Of a stretch of 59,311 bases of DNA, positions 42,554-52,676 are shown piece after piece. Made by a program: the position numbers and the translations under genes. The stretch spans positions 1 to 59,311 of the forward strand of contig JAIOYK010000035.1 of the NCBI GenBank assembly GCA_021741145.1, in the 5' to 3' direction. Position 1 is the stretch's first letter; every line of letters begins with the position of its first letter. The notes below the pieces were generated by a model. It worked only from the letters and a program-made list of their open reading frames with translations, was not told where the DNA came from and made no database searches. This DNA is from Rhodospirillum sp. (lineage in GTDB: Bacteria > Pseudomonadota > Alphaproteobacteria > Rhodospirillales > Rhodospirillaceae).

Positions 42554-43624
42554 ATGAAGGGACTAAAATTGGCCGTTCTCGCGGCCAGTGTTTCCGTTTT
42601 CGCCCTGGGCGCCGCGGGTTTCGCCGAAGCCGGTGAAGGCTATGTGGGCATTTCCATGCCCACGAAGTCCTCGGCCCGCTGGATCTCGGACGGCAATTCC
42701 ATGGTCAAGCAGTTCGAGGCGGCCGGTTACACCACCGACCTTCAATACGCCGAGGATGACATCCCCAACCAGCTCGCCCAGATCGAGAACATGGTGACCA
42801 AGGGCGTGAATGTCCTGGTGATCGCGGCCATCGACGGGACGACCCTGTCCAATGCCCTGGCCAACGCCGATGCCGCGGGCATCAAGGTGATCGCCTATGA
42901 TCGGCTGATCCGCGATACCGAACATGTCAACTATTACGCCACTTTCGATAACTTCAAGGTTGGCGTGCAGCAGGCGACCAACCTGGTGAATGGCCTGAAG
43001 GAGCGGTTTCCGGACCAGAAGCCCTGGAACGTGGAACTGTTCGGTGGTTCGCCCGACGACAACAACGCCTATTTCTTCTACAACGGCGCCATGTCCGTGC
43101 TTGACCCGCTGATCAAGGACGGGTCGGTCGTCATCGGCTCTGGCCAGATGGGCATGGACACCGTTGGTACCCTGCGCTGGGACGGCGCGGTGGCCCAATC
43201 CCGCATGGACAACCTGCTGTCGGCCAACTACACGGACAAGAAGGTCAATGGCGTGCTGTCGCCTTACGACGGTCTGTCCATCGGCATCATTTCCTCGCTG
43301 AAGGGAGTGGGCTACGGCTCCGGCGACATGCCGATGCCCATCGTGACAGGCCAGGACGCGGAAATCCCCTCGATCAAGGCGATCCTGCGCGGCGACCAAT
43401 ATTCCACCATCTTCAAGGACACCCGGGAACTGGCCCGCGTGACCGTGGGCATGGTCGACGCAGTCATGGGGGGCGGAGAGCCCGAGATCAACGACACCTC
43501 CACCTATAACAACGGCAAGAAAATCGTGCCGTCCTACCTTTTGGAACCCATGCCGGTGACCGCCGGGAATTGGGAATCCGTCCTGATCGACTCCGGTTAC
43601 TACAAGAAGTCGGACGTCGAATAG
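42554..43624 (+). CDS. chvE: ChvE-type multiple-sugar-binding periplasmic protein
   Basis: This 356-residue protein has a signal peptide ([21 protein letters not shown]) and the ChvE fold of the galactose/xylose-binding family: [22 protein letters not shown] near the start and [13 protein letters not shown] and [11 protein letters not shown] loops. It binds monosaccharides such as L-arabinose, galactose and glucose and hands them to GguAB; in rhizobia and azospirilla it also serves chemotaxis or virulence sensing. Its ATG at 42554 has GGGAGGT upstream. Confidence 0.9.
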   Translation: MKGLKLAVLAASVSVFALGAAGFAEAGEGYVGISMPTKSSARWISDGNSMVKQFEAAGYTTDLQYAEDDIPNQLAQIENMVTKGVNVLVIAAIDGTTLSNALANADAAGIKVIAYDRLIRDTEHVNYYATFDNFKVGVQQATNLVNGLKERFPDQKPWNVELFGGSPDDNNAYFFYNGAMSVLDPLIKDGSVVIGSGQMGMDTVGTLRWDGAVAQSRMDNLLSANYTDKKVNGVLSPYDGLSIGIISSLKGVGYGSGDMPMPIVTGQDAEIPSIKAILRGDQYSTIFKDTRELARVTVGMVDAVMGGGEPEINDTSTYNNGKKIVPSYLLEPMPVTAGNWESVLIDSGYYKKSDVE

Positions 43625-43640
43625 GGAATTGGGCTTTGGC

Positions 43641-43710
43641 GCCGGGCACGGGTCACCGTGTCCGGCCCCTCGTGCACCGACGCTTTCAAAAGAGTCACCG
43701 GTCGGTGCAC
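43641..43710 (+). terminator. Two intercistronic hairpins between chvE and gguA
   Basis: An 11-bp stem (43641-43651 / 43656-43666, one G-U pair) is followed by a perfect 10-bp stem, GTGCACCGAC (43672-43681) with GTCGGTGCAC (43701-43710). They sit after the binding-protein gene and before its ATPase gene. Such hairpins commonly protect the upstream mRNA or attenuate, giving more binding protein than transporter. Confidence 0.7.
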
Positions 43711-43801
43711 TCGGTCTTTCGTTTATGCATCACCTTTCCAAATTCCGGCTGAAGCCTTCGTTTGGGTCGATGCACTAGGGAAGCCCTTAAGGGAGGAATG
43801 G

Positions 43802-45331
43802 ATGGATACCATCCTGGAGATGCGCGGCATCACCAAGGAATTCCCCGGCGTGAAGGCATTGGACAACGTCAATGTCTCCGTCCGCCGAGGGGAAATTCGG
43901 GCCTTGGTGGGCGAGAACGGCGCGGGAAAATCGACCCTGATGAAGGTCCTCAGCGGTGTGTATCCCGCTGGAACCTACGATGGAGAGATCCTGTACGAAG
44001 GCCAGCCCATGGCCTTCCGGGGGATCGCCGACAGCGAGGAACTGGGCATCATCATCATTCACCAGGAACTGGCCCTGGTGCCGGAATTGTCCATCGCGGA
44101 AAACATCTTTCTGGGCAACGAGATCGCCCATCGGGGGATCATCGATTGGCCGGAGACCAAGCGCCGCACCGTGGCCCTGCTGGAGAAGGTGGGGTTGGAC
44201 GAACACCCGGAAACCAAGGTCGACGACCTGGGGCTGGGCAAGCAGCAACTGGTGGAAATCGCCAAGGCCCTGTCCAAGGACGTGAGACTTCTGATCCTGG
44301 ACGAGCCGACGTCCTCGCTGAATGAGCGGGACAGCGACGCCCTGTTGGATTTGCTGATCGACCTGCGGGATCGCGAGGGCCTGTCGGCCATCATGATCTC
44401 CCACAAGCTGAACGAAGTGTCCAAGGTGGCCGACAGTCTCACCGTGCTGCGGGACGGCATGACGGTAACCAGCCGCGACATGTCCGATTCGTCCTATGGC
44501 GAGGCGGAGATCATCCGCGACATGGTGGGACGGTCCATGTCCGACCGTTATCCCGCGCGGACCCCCAAGATCGGCGAGACCGTGATGGAGGTCCGGAACT
44601 GGATGGTCCATCACCCCACGCATACGGGGCGTCTGGTCGTGGACAATGTGAACTTTCACCTGCGACGGGGCGAGGTTCTGGGGATCGCCGGTTTGATGGG
44701 CGCCGGGCGGACCGAATTGGCCATGAGCCTGTTCGGCCAGGAGTATGGCCGTGCCATCACGGGCGAGGTCCGGATCAACGGCGCCCACGCCGATCTGACG
44801 ACCATCCCCAAGGCCATCAAGGCCGGACTGGCCTACGTCACCGAGGATCGCAAGAGTTATGGATTGGTTCTGGACGAAACCATCCGCCGGAATATCCCCC
44901 TGGCCAATCTGGAAGCGGTGGCCAAGCGGGGCGTGGTGGACGACCGGCGAGAGGCCAGCGTCGCCGACGAGTACCGGCGGCGGATCAACATCAAATGCGC
45001 CTCCATCGAACAGGAAACCGTGAACCTGTCCGGGGGCAACCAGCAGAAGGTCGTCCTGTCCAAATGGCTCTTCGCCGATCCGGAGATCCTCATCTTGGAT
45101 GAGCCCACCCGGGGGATCGACGTGGGCGCCAAGTTCGAAATCTACACCATCATCGCCGAACTCGCGGCCATGGGGAAATCGATCATCGTGATCTCCTCTG
45201 AAATGCCCGAGCTTTTGGGGATCACCGACCGTCTCTACGTCATGAACGAGGGCCGCTTCGTCGGAGAACTTCCGACGCCCGAGGCCACGCAGGAAAAGAT
45301 CATGGCGATGATCGTTAATTCCGGAGAGTAA
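43802..45331 (+). CDS. gguA: Sugar ABC transporter ATP-binding protein GguA-like
   Basis: This 509-residue tandem ABC ATPase of the carbohydrate-uptake class 2 (MglA/GguA/MmsA) has Walker A GENGAGKST and Walker B LLILDEPTSS in the first half, and GAGRTE and SGGNQQKVVLSKWL with DEPTRGID in the second half. It powers the GguB permease. The start ATG at 43802 follows GGGAGGAATGG. Confidence 0.9.
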   Translation: MDTILEMRGITKEFPGVKALDNVNVSVRRGEIRALVGENGAGKSTLMKVLSGVYPAGTYDGEILYEGQPMAFRGIADSEELGIIIIHQELALVPELSIAENIFLGNEIAHRGIIDWPETKRRTVALLEKVGLDEHPETKVDDLGLGKQQLVEIAKALSKDVRLLILDEPTSSLNERDSDALLDLLIDLRDREGLSAIMISHKLNEVSKVADSLTVLRDGMTVTSRDMSDSSYGEAEIIRDMVGRSMSDRYPARTPKIGETVMEVRNWMVHHPTHTGRLVVDNVNFHLRRGEVLGIAGLMGAGRTELAMSLFGQEYGRAITGEVRINGAHADLTTIPKAIKAGLAYVTEDRKSYGLVLDETIRRNIPLANLEAVAKRGVVDDRREASVADEYRRRINIKCASIEQETVNLSGGNQQKVVLSKWLFADPEILILDEPTRGIDVGAKFEIYTIIAELAAMGKSIIVISSEMPELLGITDRLYVMNEGRFVGELPTPEATQEKIMAMIVNSGE

Positions 45332-45334
45332 GTC

Positions 45335-46552
45335 ATGGATCTGGCGAAATCCACGCCGCCCAAACCGTCGCCGCGGAGTGCCCGACCGGCCCCGAAAAGC
45401 GCGATGAGCTATTTGCGCAAACATATGCGCGAATACGGTATTCTGTTCGCCCTGATTGTTATCATGGTGTTCTTTCAGGTGACCACCGACGGCATTTTGC
45501 TGAAACCGGTAAACCTGACCAACCTGATTTTGCAGAACAGCTATATCGTCATCATGGCGGTGGGTATGTTGCTGGTGATCGTCTCCGGGAACATTGACCT
45601 GTCGGTGGGCTCGGTCCTCGGTTTCATCGGCGCCCTGGCCGCGGTCATGATCGTCAATTGGCACGTGCCCTATGTTCTGGCGGGTATCATCTGTCTGGCC
45701 ATGGGCGCGGTGATCGGCATGGCCCAGGGCTTCTGGGTGGCCTTCTACAAGATCCCCTCCTTCATCGTGACGCTCGCGGGCATGCTGGTCTTCAAGGGAT
45801 TGACCCTGTGGCTGCTCGAAGGGCAGTCCGTCGGCCCCTTCCCGGAGAACTTCCAGCTCATCGCTTCTGGCTTCGTCCCGGACATCTTTGGCGTCGAGCG
45901 GTTCAACATGGTGTCCCTGATGGTCGGCGTGGTCGTCGCCGGGGGGATCCTGTATCTGGCGACGCGGAGCCGCATGGAGCAGGTCCGCGCGGGCCTGGTC
46001 GAGGAACCCTTCCCATTTTTTGTTGGCAAATACGGCCTGATCACCATCGCCCTGGTCTACATGAGCTATTTGATGGCCACCTTCCGGGGGCTGCCCAATG
46101 TTTTCATCGTCATGGCGCTGTTGATCGCGATCTATTCCTTCGTGGCCAATCGCACCACCGTCGGGCGGCGGATCTACGCCATCGGCGGTAACGCAAAGGC
46201 CGCCAAACTGTCGGGCATTCCCTCCGAGAAGCTGATCTTCCTGACCTTCGCCAACATGGGCATGCTCGCCGCCTTGGCCGGGCTGGTCTTCGCCGCCCGC
46301 CTGAATACGGCGACGCCCAAGGCGGGCGTTTCCTTCGAGCTGGATGTCATCGCCGCGGTGTTCATCGGCGGGGCCTCCATGTCCGGTGGCGTGGGGACCA
46401 TCGTTGGCGCGGTGGTTGGCGCCTTCATCATGGGGGTGATGAACAACGGCATGTCCATCCTTGGCATCGGTATCGATTGGCAGCAGGTCATTAAGGGACT
46501 GGTGCTTCTCGCCGCGGTCGTCTTCGATGTCTACAACAAAAAGAAAGGGTGA
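45335..46552 (+). CDS. gguB: Sugar ABC transporter permease GguB-like
   Basis: This 405-residue inner-membrane permease of the carbohydrate-uptake class 2 family has about ten helices, SGNIDLSVGSVLGF in the conserved region and GGASMSGGVGTIVGAV near the end. It starts 3 bp after gguA and overlaps nothing. It is the channel for the ChvE-bound sugar. Confidence 0.9.
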   Translation: MDLAKSTPPKPSPRSARPAPKSAMSYLRKHMREYGILFALIVIMVFFQVTTDGILLKPVNLTNLILQNSYIVIMAVGMLLVIVSGNIDLSVGSVLGFIGALAAVMIVNWHVPYVLAGIICLAMGAVIGMAQGFWVAFYKIPSFIVTLAGMLVFKGLTLWLLEGQSVGPFPENFQLIASGFVPDIFGVERFNMVSLMVGVVVAGGILYLATRSRMEQVRAGLVEEPFPFFVGKYGLITIALVYMSYLMATFRGLPNVFIVMALLIAIYSFVANRTTVGRRIYAIGGNAKAAKLSGIPSEKLIFLTFANMGMLAALAGLVFAARLNTATPKAGVSFELDVIAAVFIGGASMSGGVGTIVGAVVGAFIMGVMNNGMSILGIGIDWQQVIKGLVLLAAVVFDVYNKKKG

Positions 46553-46557
46553 CAGTC

Positions 46558-47559
46558 ATGTTGCTCTCCCAGATTCTACGCGTGGACGGTTCCCGGGCGG
46601 TGGTGGTGCGCGACGGCACCGAAGCCCACGAGGTGACCGGGTTCGACAGCACCTATGCCTTGGCCATGCGGTGTCTTGAACAGGGGCAATCCCTGGCCGA
46701 GAGTTTGGCCCAGGCCACTCCGGGGCGGGCGGTCGACCTGGAACTGGCCTATCGGGAAGGGCGGATCCTGCCACCGCTCACCCATCCGGATCCGGCCCAC
46801 CTGCTCGTGACGGGAACGGGTTTGACCCATCTGGGGTCCGCCTCCACCCGCGACAGCATGCATGGGGGAACCCAGGACGAGTCCACCATGACGGACTCGA
46901 TGAAAATGTTCCGCATGGGATTGGAGGCGGGCAAGCCCACCGAGGGCCAGGTGGGGGTCCAGCCCGAATGGTTCTACAAGGGCAATGGCTATATCGTGAC
47001 CGCGCCGGGCGCGGACCTGAATTCGCCCTCCTTCGCGCTGGATGGGGGCGAAGAGCCGGAAATCGCGGGTCTCTACGTGATTGGCCCCGACGGTACGCCC
47101 TGGCGGTTGGGGTTCGCCGTGGCCAATGAGTTCTCCGACCATGTGACGGAGCGGATGAATTACCTCTACCTCGCCCATTCAAAGCTGCGCCGATGCGCCT
47201 TCGGGCCGGAACTGAGGGTCGGACCGCCGCCCGAGGATATCCGCGGCGCCTCCCGCGTGCTGCGGGGGGGGGAGATCCTGTTCGACGCGCCCTTCCTGTC
47301 GGGCGAGGCCAATATGTCCCATACCTTCGCCAACCTGGAACACCACCATTTCAAGTACGACCTCTTCCGGACCCCCGGGGACGTGCATGTGCACATGTTC
47401 GGCACCGCCACCCTCTCCTTCGCCCAGGGCATTCGGGCGGAAGCCGGGGATGTCTTCGAGATCGACGTGCCCGGCTTTGGTCTGCCGTTGCGCAATGCGA
47501 TGGCCGTTGCGCCTCCGCCCGCCGAAGACGGCGGGGCGGTGCGCGTGAAATCACTCTGA
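46558..47559 (+). CDS. gguC: GguC/AraD1-family protein, likely 2-keto-3-deoxy-L-arabinonate dehydratase
   Basis: This 333-residue protein of the GguC/AraD1 family (fumarylacetoacetate-hydrolase-like) has GTGLTHLGSASTRDSMH and an EFSDHVTER metal-binding region. AraD1 relatives dehydrate 2-keto-3-deoxy-L-arabinonate to 2-oxoglutarate semialdehyde. No dihydrodipicolinate-synthase-type AraD is encoded here, which supports that role. The ATG at 46558 is preferred to a GTG at 46549 that overlaps gguB. Confidence 0.8.
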   Translation: MLLSQILRVDGSRAVVVRDGTEAHEVTGFDSTYALAMRCLEQGQSLAESLAQATPGRAVDLELAYREGRILPPLTHPDPAHLLVTGTGLTHLGSASTRDSMHGGTQDESTMTDSMKMFRMGLEAGKPTEGQVGVQPEWFYKGNGYIVTAPGADLNSPSFALDGGEEPEIAGLYVIGPDGTPWRLGFAVANEFSDHVTERMNYLYLAHSKLRRCAFGPELRVGPPPEDIRGASRVLRGGEILFDAPFLSGEANMSHTFANLEHHHFKYDLFRTPGDVHVHMFGTATLSFAQGIRAEAGDVFEIDVPGFGLPLRNAMAVAPPPAEDGGAVRVKSL

Positions 47560-47579
47560 CGGGGAAAAGGGGACACACA

Positions 47580-49322
47580 ATGGCGTTCAAGACAGCAATC
47601 TGGCCCCGTCGCCTCCGCTCCCAGGCCTGGTACGGCGGAACCAGCCGCGACAATATCTACCACCGGGGATGGATGCGGAATCAGGGTCTGCCCGCGGACC
47701 TGTTCGACGGGCGTCCAGTTATTGGTATCTGCAACACCTGGTCGGAATTGACGCCCTGCAACGCCCATCTGCGGGACCTCGCCGAGCGGGTCAAGCGGGG
47801 GGTCTACGAAGCCGGTGGCTTGCCCGTCGAATTCCCGGTCTTTTCCGTGGCGGAAAGCAGCTTGCGGCCCACCGCCATGCTCTACCGCAACCTCGCGGCC
47901 ATGGATGTGGAGGAGGCCCTGCGCGCCCAGCCCGTGGATGGGGTGGTGCTGATGGTCGGCTGCGACAAGACCACGCCCGCCTTGCTGATGGGGGCCTGTA
48001 GCGTGGACATTCCGTCCATCGTGGTGAGCGGGGGGCCGATGTTGAACGGTTGGTTTCGGGGCGAGCGGGTGGGCTCCGGGACCGCGCTTTGGCAGATGTC
48101 CGAGGACGTGAAGGCGGGCAAGCTGACCCAGGACGATTTCCTGGAAGCCGAACAGGCCATGTCGCGCAGCCCCGGATCCTGCAACACCATGGGCACGGCC
48201 AGTTCCATGGCCAGCATGGCCGAGGCCCTGGGCATGGCCCTGTCGGGCAACGCCGCCATTCCCGCCGTGGACAGCCGCCGCCGGGTCATGGCCCATTTGA
48301 CGGGGCGGCGCATCGTCGAGATGGTCAAGGACGACCTCAAACCCTCCGATATCCTGACCCGCGCGGCCTTCGAGAACGCCATCCGCGTCAACGGCGCGAT
48401 TGGTGGATCCACCAACGCCGTGGTGCACCTGCTGGCCATCGCCGGGCGGGTGGGCGTCGAGTTGACCCTGGACGACTGGGATCGTCTGGGTCGGGACATT
48501 CCCACCATCGTCAACCTGATGCCCTCGGGCAAATACCTGATGGAGGAGTTCTTCTACGCCGGAGGACTGCCCGTGGTGATCAAGCACCTCTGCGAGACCG
48601 GGTTGGTGCAAAAGGACACCCTGACCGTGTCCGGCCAGACCGTATGGGACGAAGTGAAGGACGCGCGGAACTGGAACGAGGATGTGATCCTGCCGGTGGA
48701 GCGGGCCTTGACACCCCAGGGCGGTATCGCGGTTCTCCGGGGCAACCTTGCCCCCAAGGGCGCGGTGCTCAAACCCTCGGCGGCGAGCCCCCATCTGCTG
48801 AAGCACCGGGGCCGCGCGGTGGTCTTCGAGGACATCGACGACTACAAGGCCAAGATCAACGACGAGGCCCTGGATATTGACGAGACCTGCGTGATGGTTC
48901 TGAAGAACTGCGGACCGCGCGGGTATCCCGGCATGTCGGAAGTGGGCAACATGGGCCTGCCGCCCAAGGTGCTGCGCAAGGGGATCACCGATATGGTCCG
49001 TGTTTCGGACGCGCGCATGTCGGGAACGGCCTATGGCACGGTGGTCCTGCATACCGCGCCCGAGGCCGCCGTCGGCGGCCCCCTGGCCATCGTCCGGGAT
49101 GGCGATATGATTGAGTTGGACGTGGAGGCCCGGTGCCTGCACCTGGACCTGCCAGAGGAAGAGATTGCCCGTCGTCTGGCCGAATGGACCTGCCCCATCA
49201 CCCCGCCCAGGGGCGGCTATGCCCAGTTGTTCCATGAGCATGTGCAAGGGGCGGATACGGGCGTGGATTTCGATTTTCTGCGCGGATGCCGCGGCAAGGA
49301 GGTTCCCCGTGACAGTCACTGA
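47580..49322 (+). CDS. IlvD/Edd-family sugar-acid dehydratase (L-arabinonate dehydratase type)
   Basis: This 580-residue IlvD/Edd dehydratase has three Cys ligands of a [2Fe-2S] cluster in GICNTWSE, VGCDKTTP and GSCNTMGTA, plus AIGGSTNAVVHLLAIA and RGYPGMSEVGNM. Length equals that of characterised L-arabinonate dehydratases. It removes water from the sugar acid to give the 2-keto-3-deoxy acid. The start ATG at 47580 follows gguC by 20 bp and the gene overlaps the next one by 14 bp. Confidence 0.88.
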   Translation: MAFKTAIWPRRLRSQAWYGGTSRDNIYHRGWMRNQGLPADLFDGRPVIGICNTWSELTPCNAHLRDLAERVKRGVYEAGGLPVEFPVFSVAESSLRPTAMLYRNLAAMDVEEALRAQPVDGVVLMVGCDKTTPALLMGACSVDIPSIVVSGGPMLNGWFRGERVGSGTALWQMSEDVKAGKLTQDDFLEAEQAMSRSPGSCNTMGTASSMASMAEALGMALSGNAAIPAVDSRRRVMAHLTGRRIVEMVKDDLKPSDILTRAAFENAIRVNGAIGGSTNAVVHLLAIAGRVGVELTLDDWDRLGRDIPTIVNLMPSGKYLMEEFFYAGGLPVVIKHLCETGLVQKDTLTVSGQTVWDEVKDARNWNEDVILPVERALTPQGGIAVLRGNLAPKGAVLKPSAASPHLLKHRGRAVVFEDIDDYKAKINDEALDIDETCVMVLKNCGPRGYPGMSEVGNMGLPPKVLRKGITDMVRVSDARMSGTAYGTVVLHTAPEAAVGGPLAIVRDGDMIELDVEARCLHLDLPEEEIARRLAEWTCPITPPRGGYAQLFHEHVQGADTGVDFDFLRGCRGKEVPRDSH

Positions 49323-50244
49323 AACACCCATCGCCCTGGTCGGCTTCGGCAAGATCGCCAAGGACCAACATGTTCCGTCCATCGGCAAGTCCGAGGCCTT
49401 CCGTTTGGCCGCGACGGTCAGCCGCCATGGAACCATGGAGGGCGTCCCCGCCCACAAGGATCTGGCCTCCCTCCGGTCCGGCCAGCCGGAGGTGACGGTG
49501 GTGGCCCTCTGTACGCCCCCCCAGGTCCGCTATGCCATGGCTCGCGAGGCCCTGGAGGCCGGGCTGGACGTTCTATTGGAAAAGCCACCCGGCGCCACTT
49601 TGGCCGAGGTGGAGGACCTGATCGCCCTGGCCCAAGACCGGGGGCGGGTTCTGTTCGCCACTTGGCATTCCCGGTTCGCCGCGGGGGTGGCCGGGGCCAA
49701 GGCCTGGTTGGCCGAGCGGGAGATCCTGCATGGAACCATCACCTGGCGGGAAGACGTGCGTCGCTGGCATCCGGGTCAGACCTGGATCTGGAAGGCCGGG
49801 GGCCTCGGGGTTTTTGATCCCGGCATCAACGCCCTGTCGGTTCTGACGGAAATCCTGCCCCGCCCCGCCCATCTCACCGGTGCCGAGTTGGAATTCCCCT
49901 CCAATCAGGAGACGCCCATCGCCGCGCGCCTGTCCTTCCTGTCCGGCGCGGCGAGGATCGAAGCCGATTTCGACTTTCGTCAGGAGGGGCCGCAGACCTG
50001 GGCCATGGACTTTGAAACCTCCGACGGGAGGCTGACCCTGGCCGACGGGGGGGCCACCGTGTTCGCCGGTGACCGGAAACTGTCTCAGGGAGATGCCCTG
50101 GGTTCGGAATATGATGGGATCTACACCCGGTTCGCGCGGCTTTTGGCGGAGCGGACCAGCGAGGTGGATCTCGCGCCCCTGGTCCATGTGGCCGATGCCT
50201 TCATGCTGGGGCGCCGCCTGACCACCGACCCCTTCATCGAGTAA
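49309..50244 (+). CDS. Gfo/Idh/MocA sugar 1-dehydrogenase (L-arabinose/galactose type)
   Basis: This 311-residue oxidoreductase has an N-terminal Rossmann fold (ALVGFGKIAKDQHVP) and EKPPGATLAEVEDL, the EKP motif of this family. Size and context match AraA of Azospirillum brasilense, which oxidises L-arabinose or D-galactose to the lactone. The GTG at 49309 is fixed by AAGGAGGT upstream and overlaps the dehydratase gene by 14 bp. Confidence 0.85.
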   Translation: MTVTETPIALVGFGKIAKDQHVPSIGKSEAFRLAATVSRHGTMEGVPAHKDLASLRSGQPEVTVVALCTPPQVRYAMAREALEAGLDVLLEKPPGATLAEVEDLIALAQDRGRVLFATWHSRFAAGVAGAKAWLAEREILHGTITWREDVRRWHPGQTWIWKAGGLGVFDPGINALSVLTEILPRPAHLTGAELEFPSNQETPIAARLSFLSGAARIEADFDFRQEGPQTWAMDFETSDGRLTLADGGATVFAGDRKLSQGDALGSEYDGIYTRFARLLAERTSEVDLAPLVHVADAFMLGRRLTTDPFIE

Positions 50245-50269
50245 TCCTGACCAGAGAGGACCGTTCACC

Positions 50270-51802
50270 GTGACCGTGACCAATTCGGTATTCACTCCCC
50301 GGGGGAGCCACCTGATCGACGGCGATTGGGTGACCAGTGACAGAACCTTCCAGGCGGAGCCGACGGACGGCGACGCGCACACCGTCTTCGTCGGAAGCTC
50401 GATCGAGGTGGACCAAGCCGCGCGCGCGGCCGAGCGGGCTTTCGAGACCTATGGCGCCACATCCCGCGAGGAGCGGGCCCTGTTCCTCGAGGCCATCGCC
50501 GACGCCATCGAGGCGCGGGGGGCGGATCTCACCGCCATGGGCAGCCGGGAAACGGGATTGCCCAGGGCGCGCCTGGACGGAGAACGGGGACGGACCACGG
50601 GTCAGTTGCGTCTGTTCGCCACCCATATCCGCCAAGGGGACTATTTGGACCGGCGCCATGACCGGGCTCTGCCGGACCGGACCCCTTTGCCGCGTCCGGA
50701 ATTGCGTCTGGTCCAGCGTCCCCTCGGTCCCGTGGCCGTGTTCGGCGCCTCCAATTTTCCCCTGGCCTTCTCCACGGCGGGCGGGGATACGGCCTCGGCC
50801 CTGGCCGCGGGCTGTCCGGTGATCGTCAAGGGCCATCCGGCCCACCCCGGAACCGGCGAGATCGTCGCCGAGGCCATCCTGGCCGCCCTCCATGTTCGGG
50901 ACCTGGATCCCGGTGTCTTCGCCCTGATCCAGGGCAACACCAATGCCCTGGGGACGGCCCTGGTCACCCATCCCACCATCCGCGCCGTGGGGTTTACGGG
51001 ATCGCTTGGCGGGGGCCGCGCGCTCTTCGACCTCTGCGTTTCGCGGCCCGAGCCCATTCCCTTCTTCGGGGAACTGGGGTCGATCAACCCGATGTTCCTG
51101 TTGCCCGCGGCCCTGGCCGCCCGGGGCGAGGTCATCGCCAAGGGCTGGGCGGGCTCCCTGACCATGGGGGCGGGCCAGTTCTGCACCAATCCGGGCGTGG
51201 TCGTCGCCCTGGACGGACCGGTTGCCGACCGGTTCGTCGCGGTGGCCAAGGAGGCCTTGGCCGCCACGGGCACGCAGACAACCCTGACCACGGGGATTGG
51301 CGCGGCCTATGAAGCGGGCCGGACACGGATCGCCGCGGTGCCCGGGGTGACGGTCCATGTCCTGGGGGACGCCGGAAGCCGCCAGGCCGCGCCCGCCTTC
51401 TTCGAAGTGACGGGCGAAACCTGGTCCGCCCACCCCAGCCTGGCGGATGAGGTCTTCGGTCCCTCGGGCATCCTGGTCCGCGTGGCCGACGTGGCGGAGA
51501 TGACCCGCTTGGCGCGCGCCCTGCGGGGACAACTGACCTGTACCCTGCAGATGGACGCCGAGGACAGGTCCCTGGCCGCGACCCTGCTGCCCATTCTGGA
51601 ACGCAAAGCGGGGCGGGTGCTGGCCAACGGCTTCCCCACGGGGGTGGACGTGGCCGATGCCATGGTCCATGGCGGACCCTATCCGGCGAGCACCAATTTT
51701 GGCGCCACCTCCGTCGGGACGATGGCTATTCGCCGGTTCCTGCGGCCCGTCTGCTACCAGAACATACCGGAGGTCCTGCTGCCGCCGGACGCCCGGGGTT
51801 AG
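50270..51802 (+). CDS. 2-oxoglutarate semialdehyde dehydrogenase
   Basis: This 510-residue aldehyde dehydrogenase has an FGASNFPLAFSTAGGDTASAL cofactor region, PFFGELGSINP as the general-base segment and the catalytic Cys in GQFCTNPG (about residue 305). It resembles the ketoglutarate-semialdehyde dehydrogenases of sugar-acid clusters and performs the last oxidation to 2-oxoglutarate. The start is GTG at 50270. Confidence 0.85.
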   Translation: MTVTNSVFTPRGSHLIDGDWVTSDRTFQAEPTDGDAHTVFVGSSIEVDQAARAAERAFETYGATSREERALFLEAIADAIEARGADLTAMGSRETGLPRARLDGERGRTTGQLRLFATHIRQGDYLDRRHDRALPDRTPLPRPELRLVQRPLGPVAVFGASNFPLAFSTAGGDTASALAAGCPVIVKGHPAHPGTGEIVAEAILAALHVRDLDPGVFALIQGNTNALGTALVTHPTIRAVGFTGSLGGGRALFDLCVSRPEPIPFFGELGSINPMFLLPAALAARGEVIAKGWAGSLTMGAGQFCTNPGVVVALDGPVADRFVAVAKEALAATGTQTTLTTGIGAAYEAGRTRIAAVPGVTVHVLGDAGSRQAAPAFFEVTGETWSAHPSLADEVFGPSGILVRVADVAEMTRLARALRGQLTCTLQMDAEDRSLAATLLPILERKAGRVLANGFPTGVDVADAMVHGGPYPASTNFGATSVGTMAIRRFLRPVCYQNIPEVLLPPDARG

Positions 51803-51812
51803 GGAAGGGGCC

Positions 51813-52676
51813 ATGGTCGCGATGGAATATGATCAACGCGTCTGCGCATTGGGGGAGGGGCCCCTGTGGCACCCCCTGCGGAATCAGTTGTTCTGGTTCG
51901 ACATCCTGTCGCGTCGGATGTTGTCCCGAAGCGCGGAGGGCGCCCCCCTATCCTGGGCGTTCGAGGGCATGGCCTCGGCCGCCGGGTGGGTCGACAAGGA
52001 TCGGCTGGTGGTCGCTTCCGAGACGGCCCTGTTCCTCCTCGACTTGCGGGATGGGAGCCAGGAAGAGCTGTGTGGGTTGGAGGGCGATGACCCCGGGACC
52101 CGCTCCAACGATGGCCGCGCCGACCCCTGGGGCGGCTTCTGGATCGGCACCATGGGGAAGACCGCGGAACGGGAGCGGGGCGCCCTCTATCGTTGGTTCC
52201 AGGGGCGGCTGGTCCGCCTGCGCGACGGCATGACCATTCCCAACGCCATCTGTTTCGCTCCGGACCGATCCGTTGCCTATTATGGGGATACGGGAGAAGA
52301 CCGGATCTACCGTCAACCCCTGGATGACGAGGGTTGGCCGGACGGCACGCCGGACATCTTTTTGGACCTCGGACCGGAAGGGCTCCATCCCGATGGCGCG
52401 GTGGTGGACTCCGAGGGCTGCCTGTGGAACGCCCAATGGGGGGCGGGCCGGGTCGCCCGCTATGCGCCCGACGGACGCTTCCTTCAGGCCATCGCCTTGC
52501 CGAGTGCCCAGACCACCTGTCCCGCGTTCGGGGGCAGGGATCTCCGGACCCTGTTCGTGACAAGCGCCCGTGAGGGGGATCCCGCGGACGGCGCGGGCCA
52601 GACGTGGCGCGTGGAAAATTCGCCGGTGGCGGGGGTGGCGGAACCCGCCGTCCTTCTGGGGGAGGGCGCCCAATGA
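51813..52676 (+). CDS. SMP-30/gluconolactonase family lactonase
   Basis: This 287-residue six-bladed propeller has metal ligands suggested by E15 (GEGPLW), SNDGRADPWGGFWIGTM, and VVDSEGCLWNAQWGAGRVARY near the last blade. It should hydrolyse the sugar lactone made by the dehydrogenase. Its ATG at 51813 follows AGGGAAGGGG; a second ATG lies three codons on. It overlaps galM by 4 bp. Confidence 0.85.
   Translation: MVAMEYDQRVCALGEGPLWHPLRNQLFWFDILSRRMLSRSAEGAPLSWAFEGMASAAGWVDKDRLVVASETALFLLDLRDGSQEELCGLEGDDPGTRSNDGRADPWGGFWIGTMGKTAERERGALYRWFQGRLVRLRDGMTIPNAICFAPDRSVAYYGDTGEDRIYRQPLDDEGWPDGTPDIFLDLGPEGLHPDGAVVDSEGCLWNAQWGAGRVARYAPDGRFLQAIALPSAQTTCPAFGGRDLRTLFVTSAREGDPADGAGQTWRVENSPVAGVAEPAVLLGEGAQ

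Noticed and set aside
43787-45664. 625-codon minus-strand open frame
   Set aside because: Antisense to gguA and gguB, with no family motifs.
47166-49457. 763-codon minus-strand open frame
   Set aside because: Antisense to the IlvD/Edd dehydratase, whose iron-sulfur and family motifs are clear.
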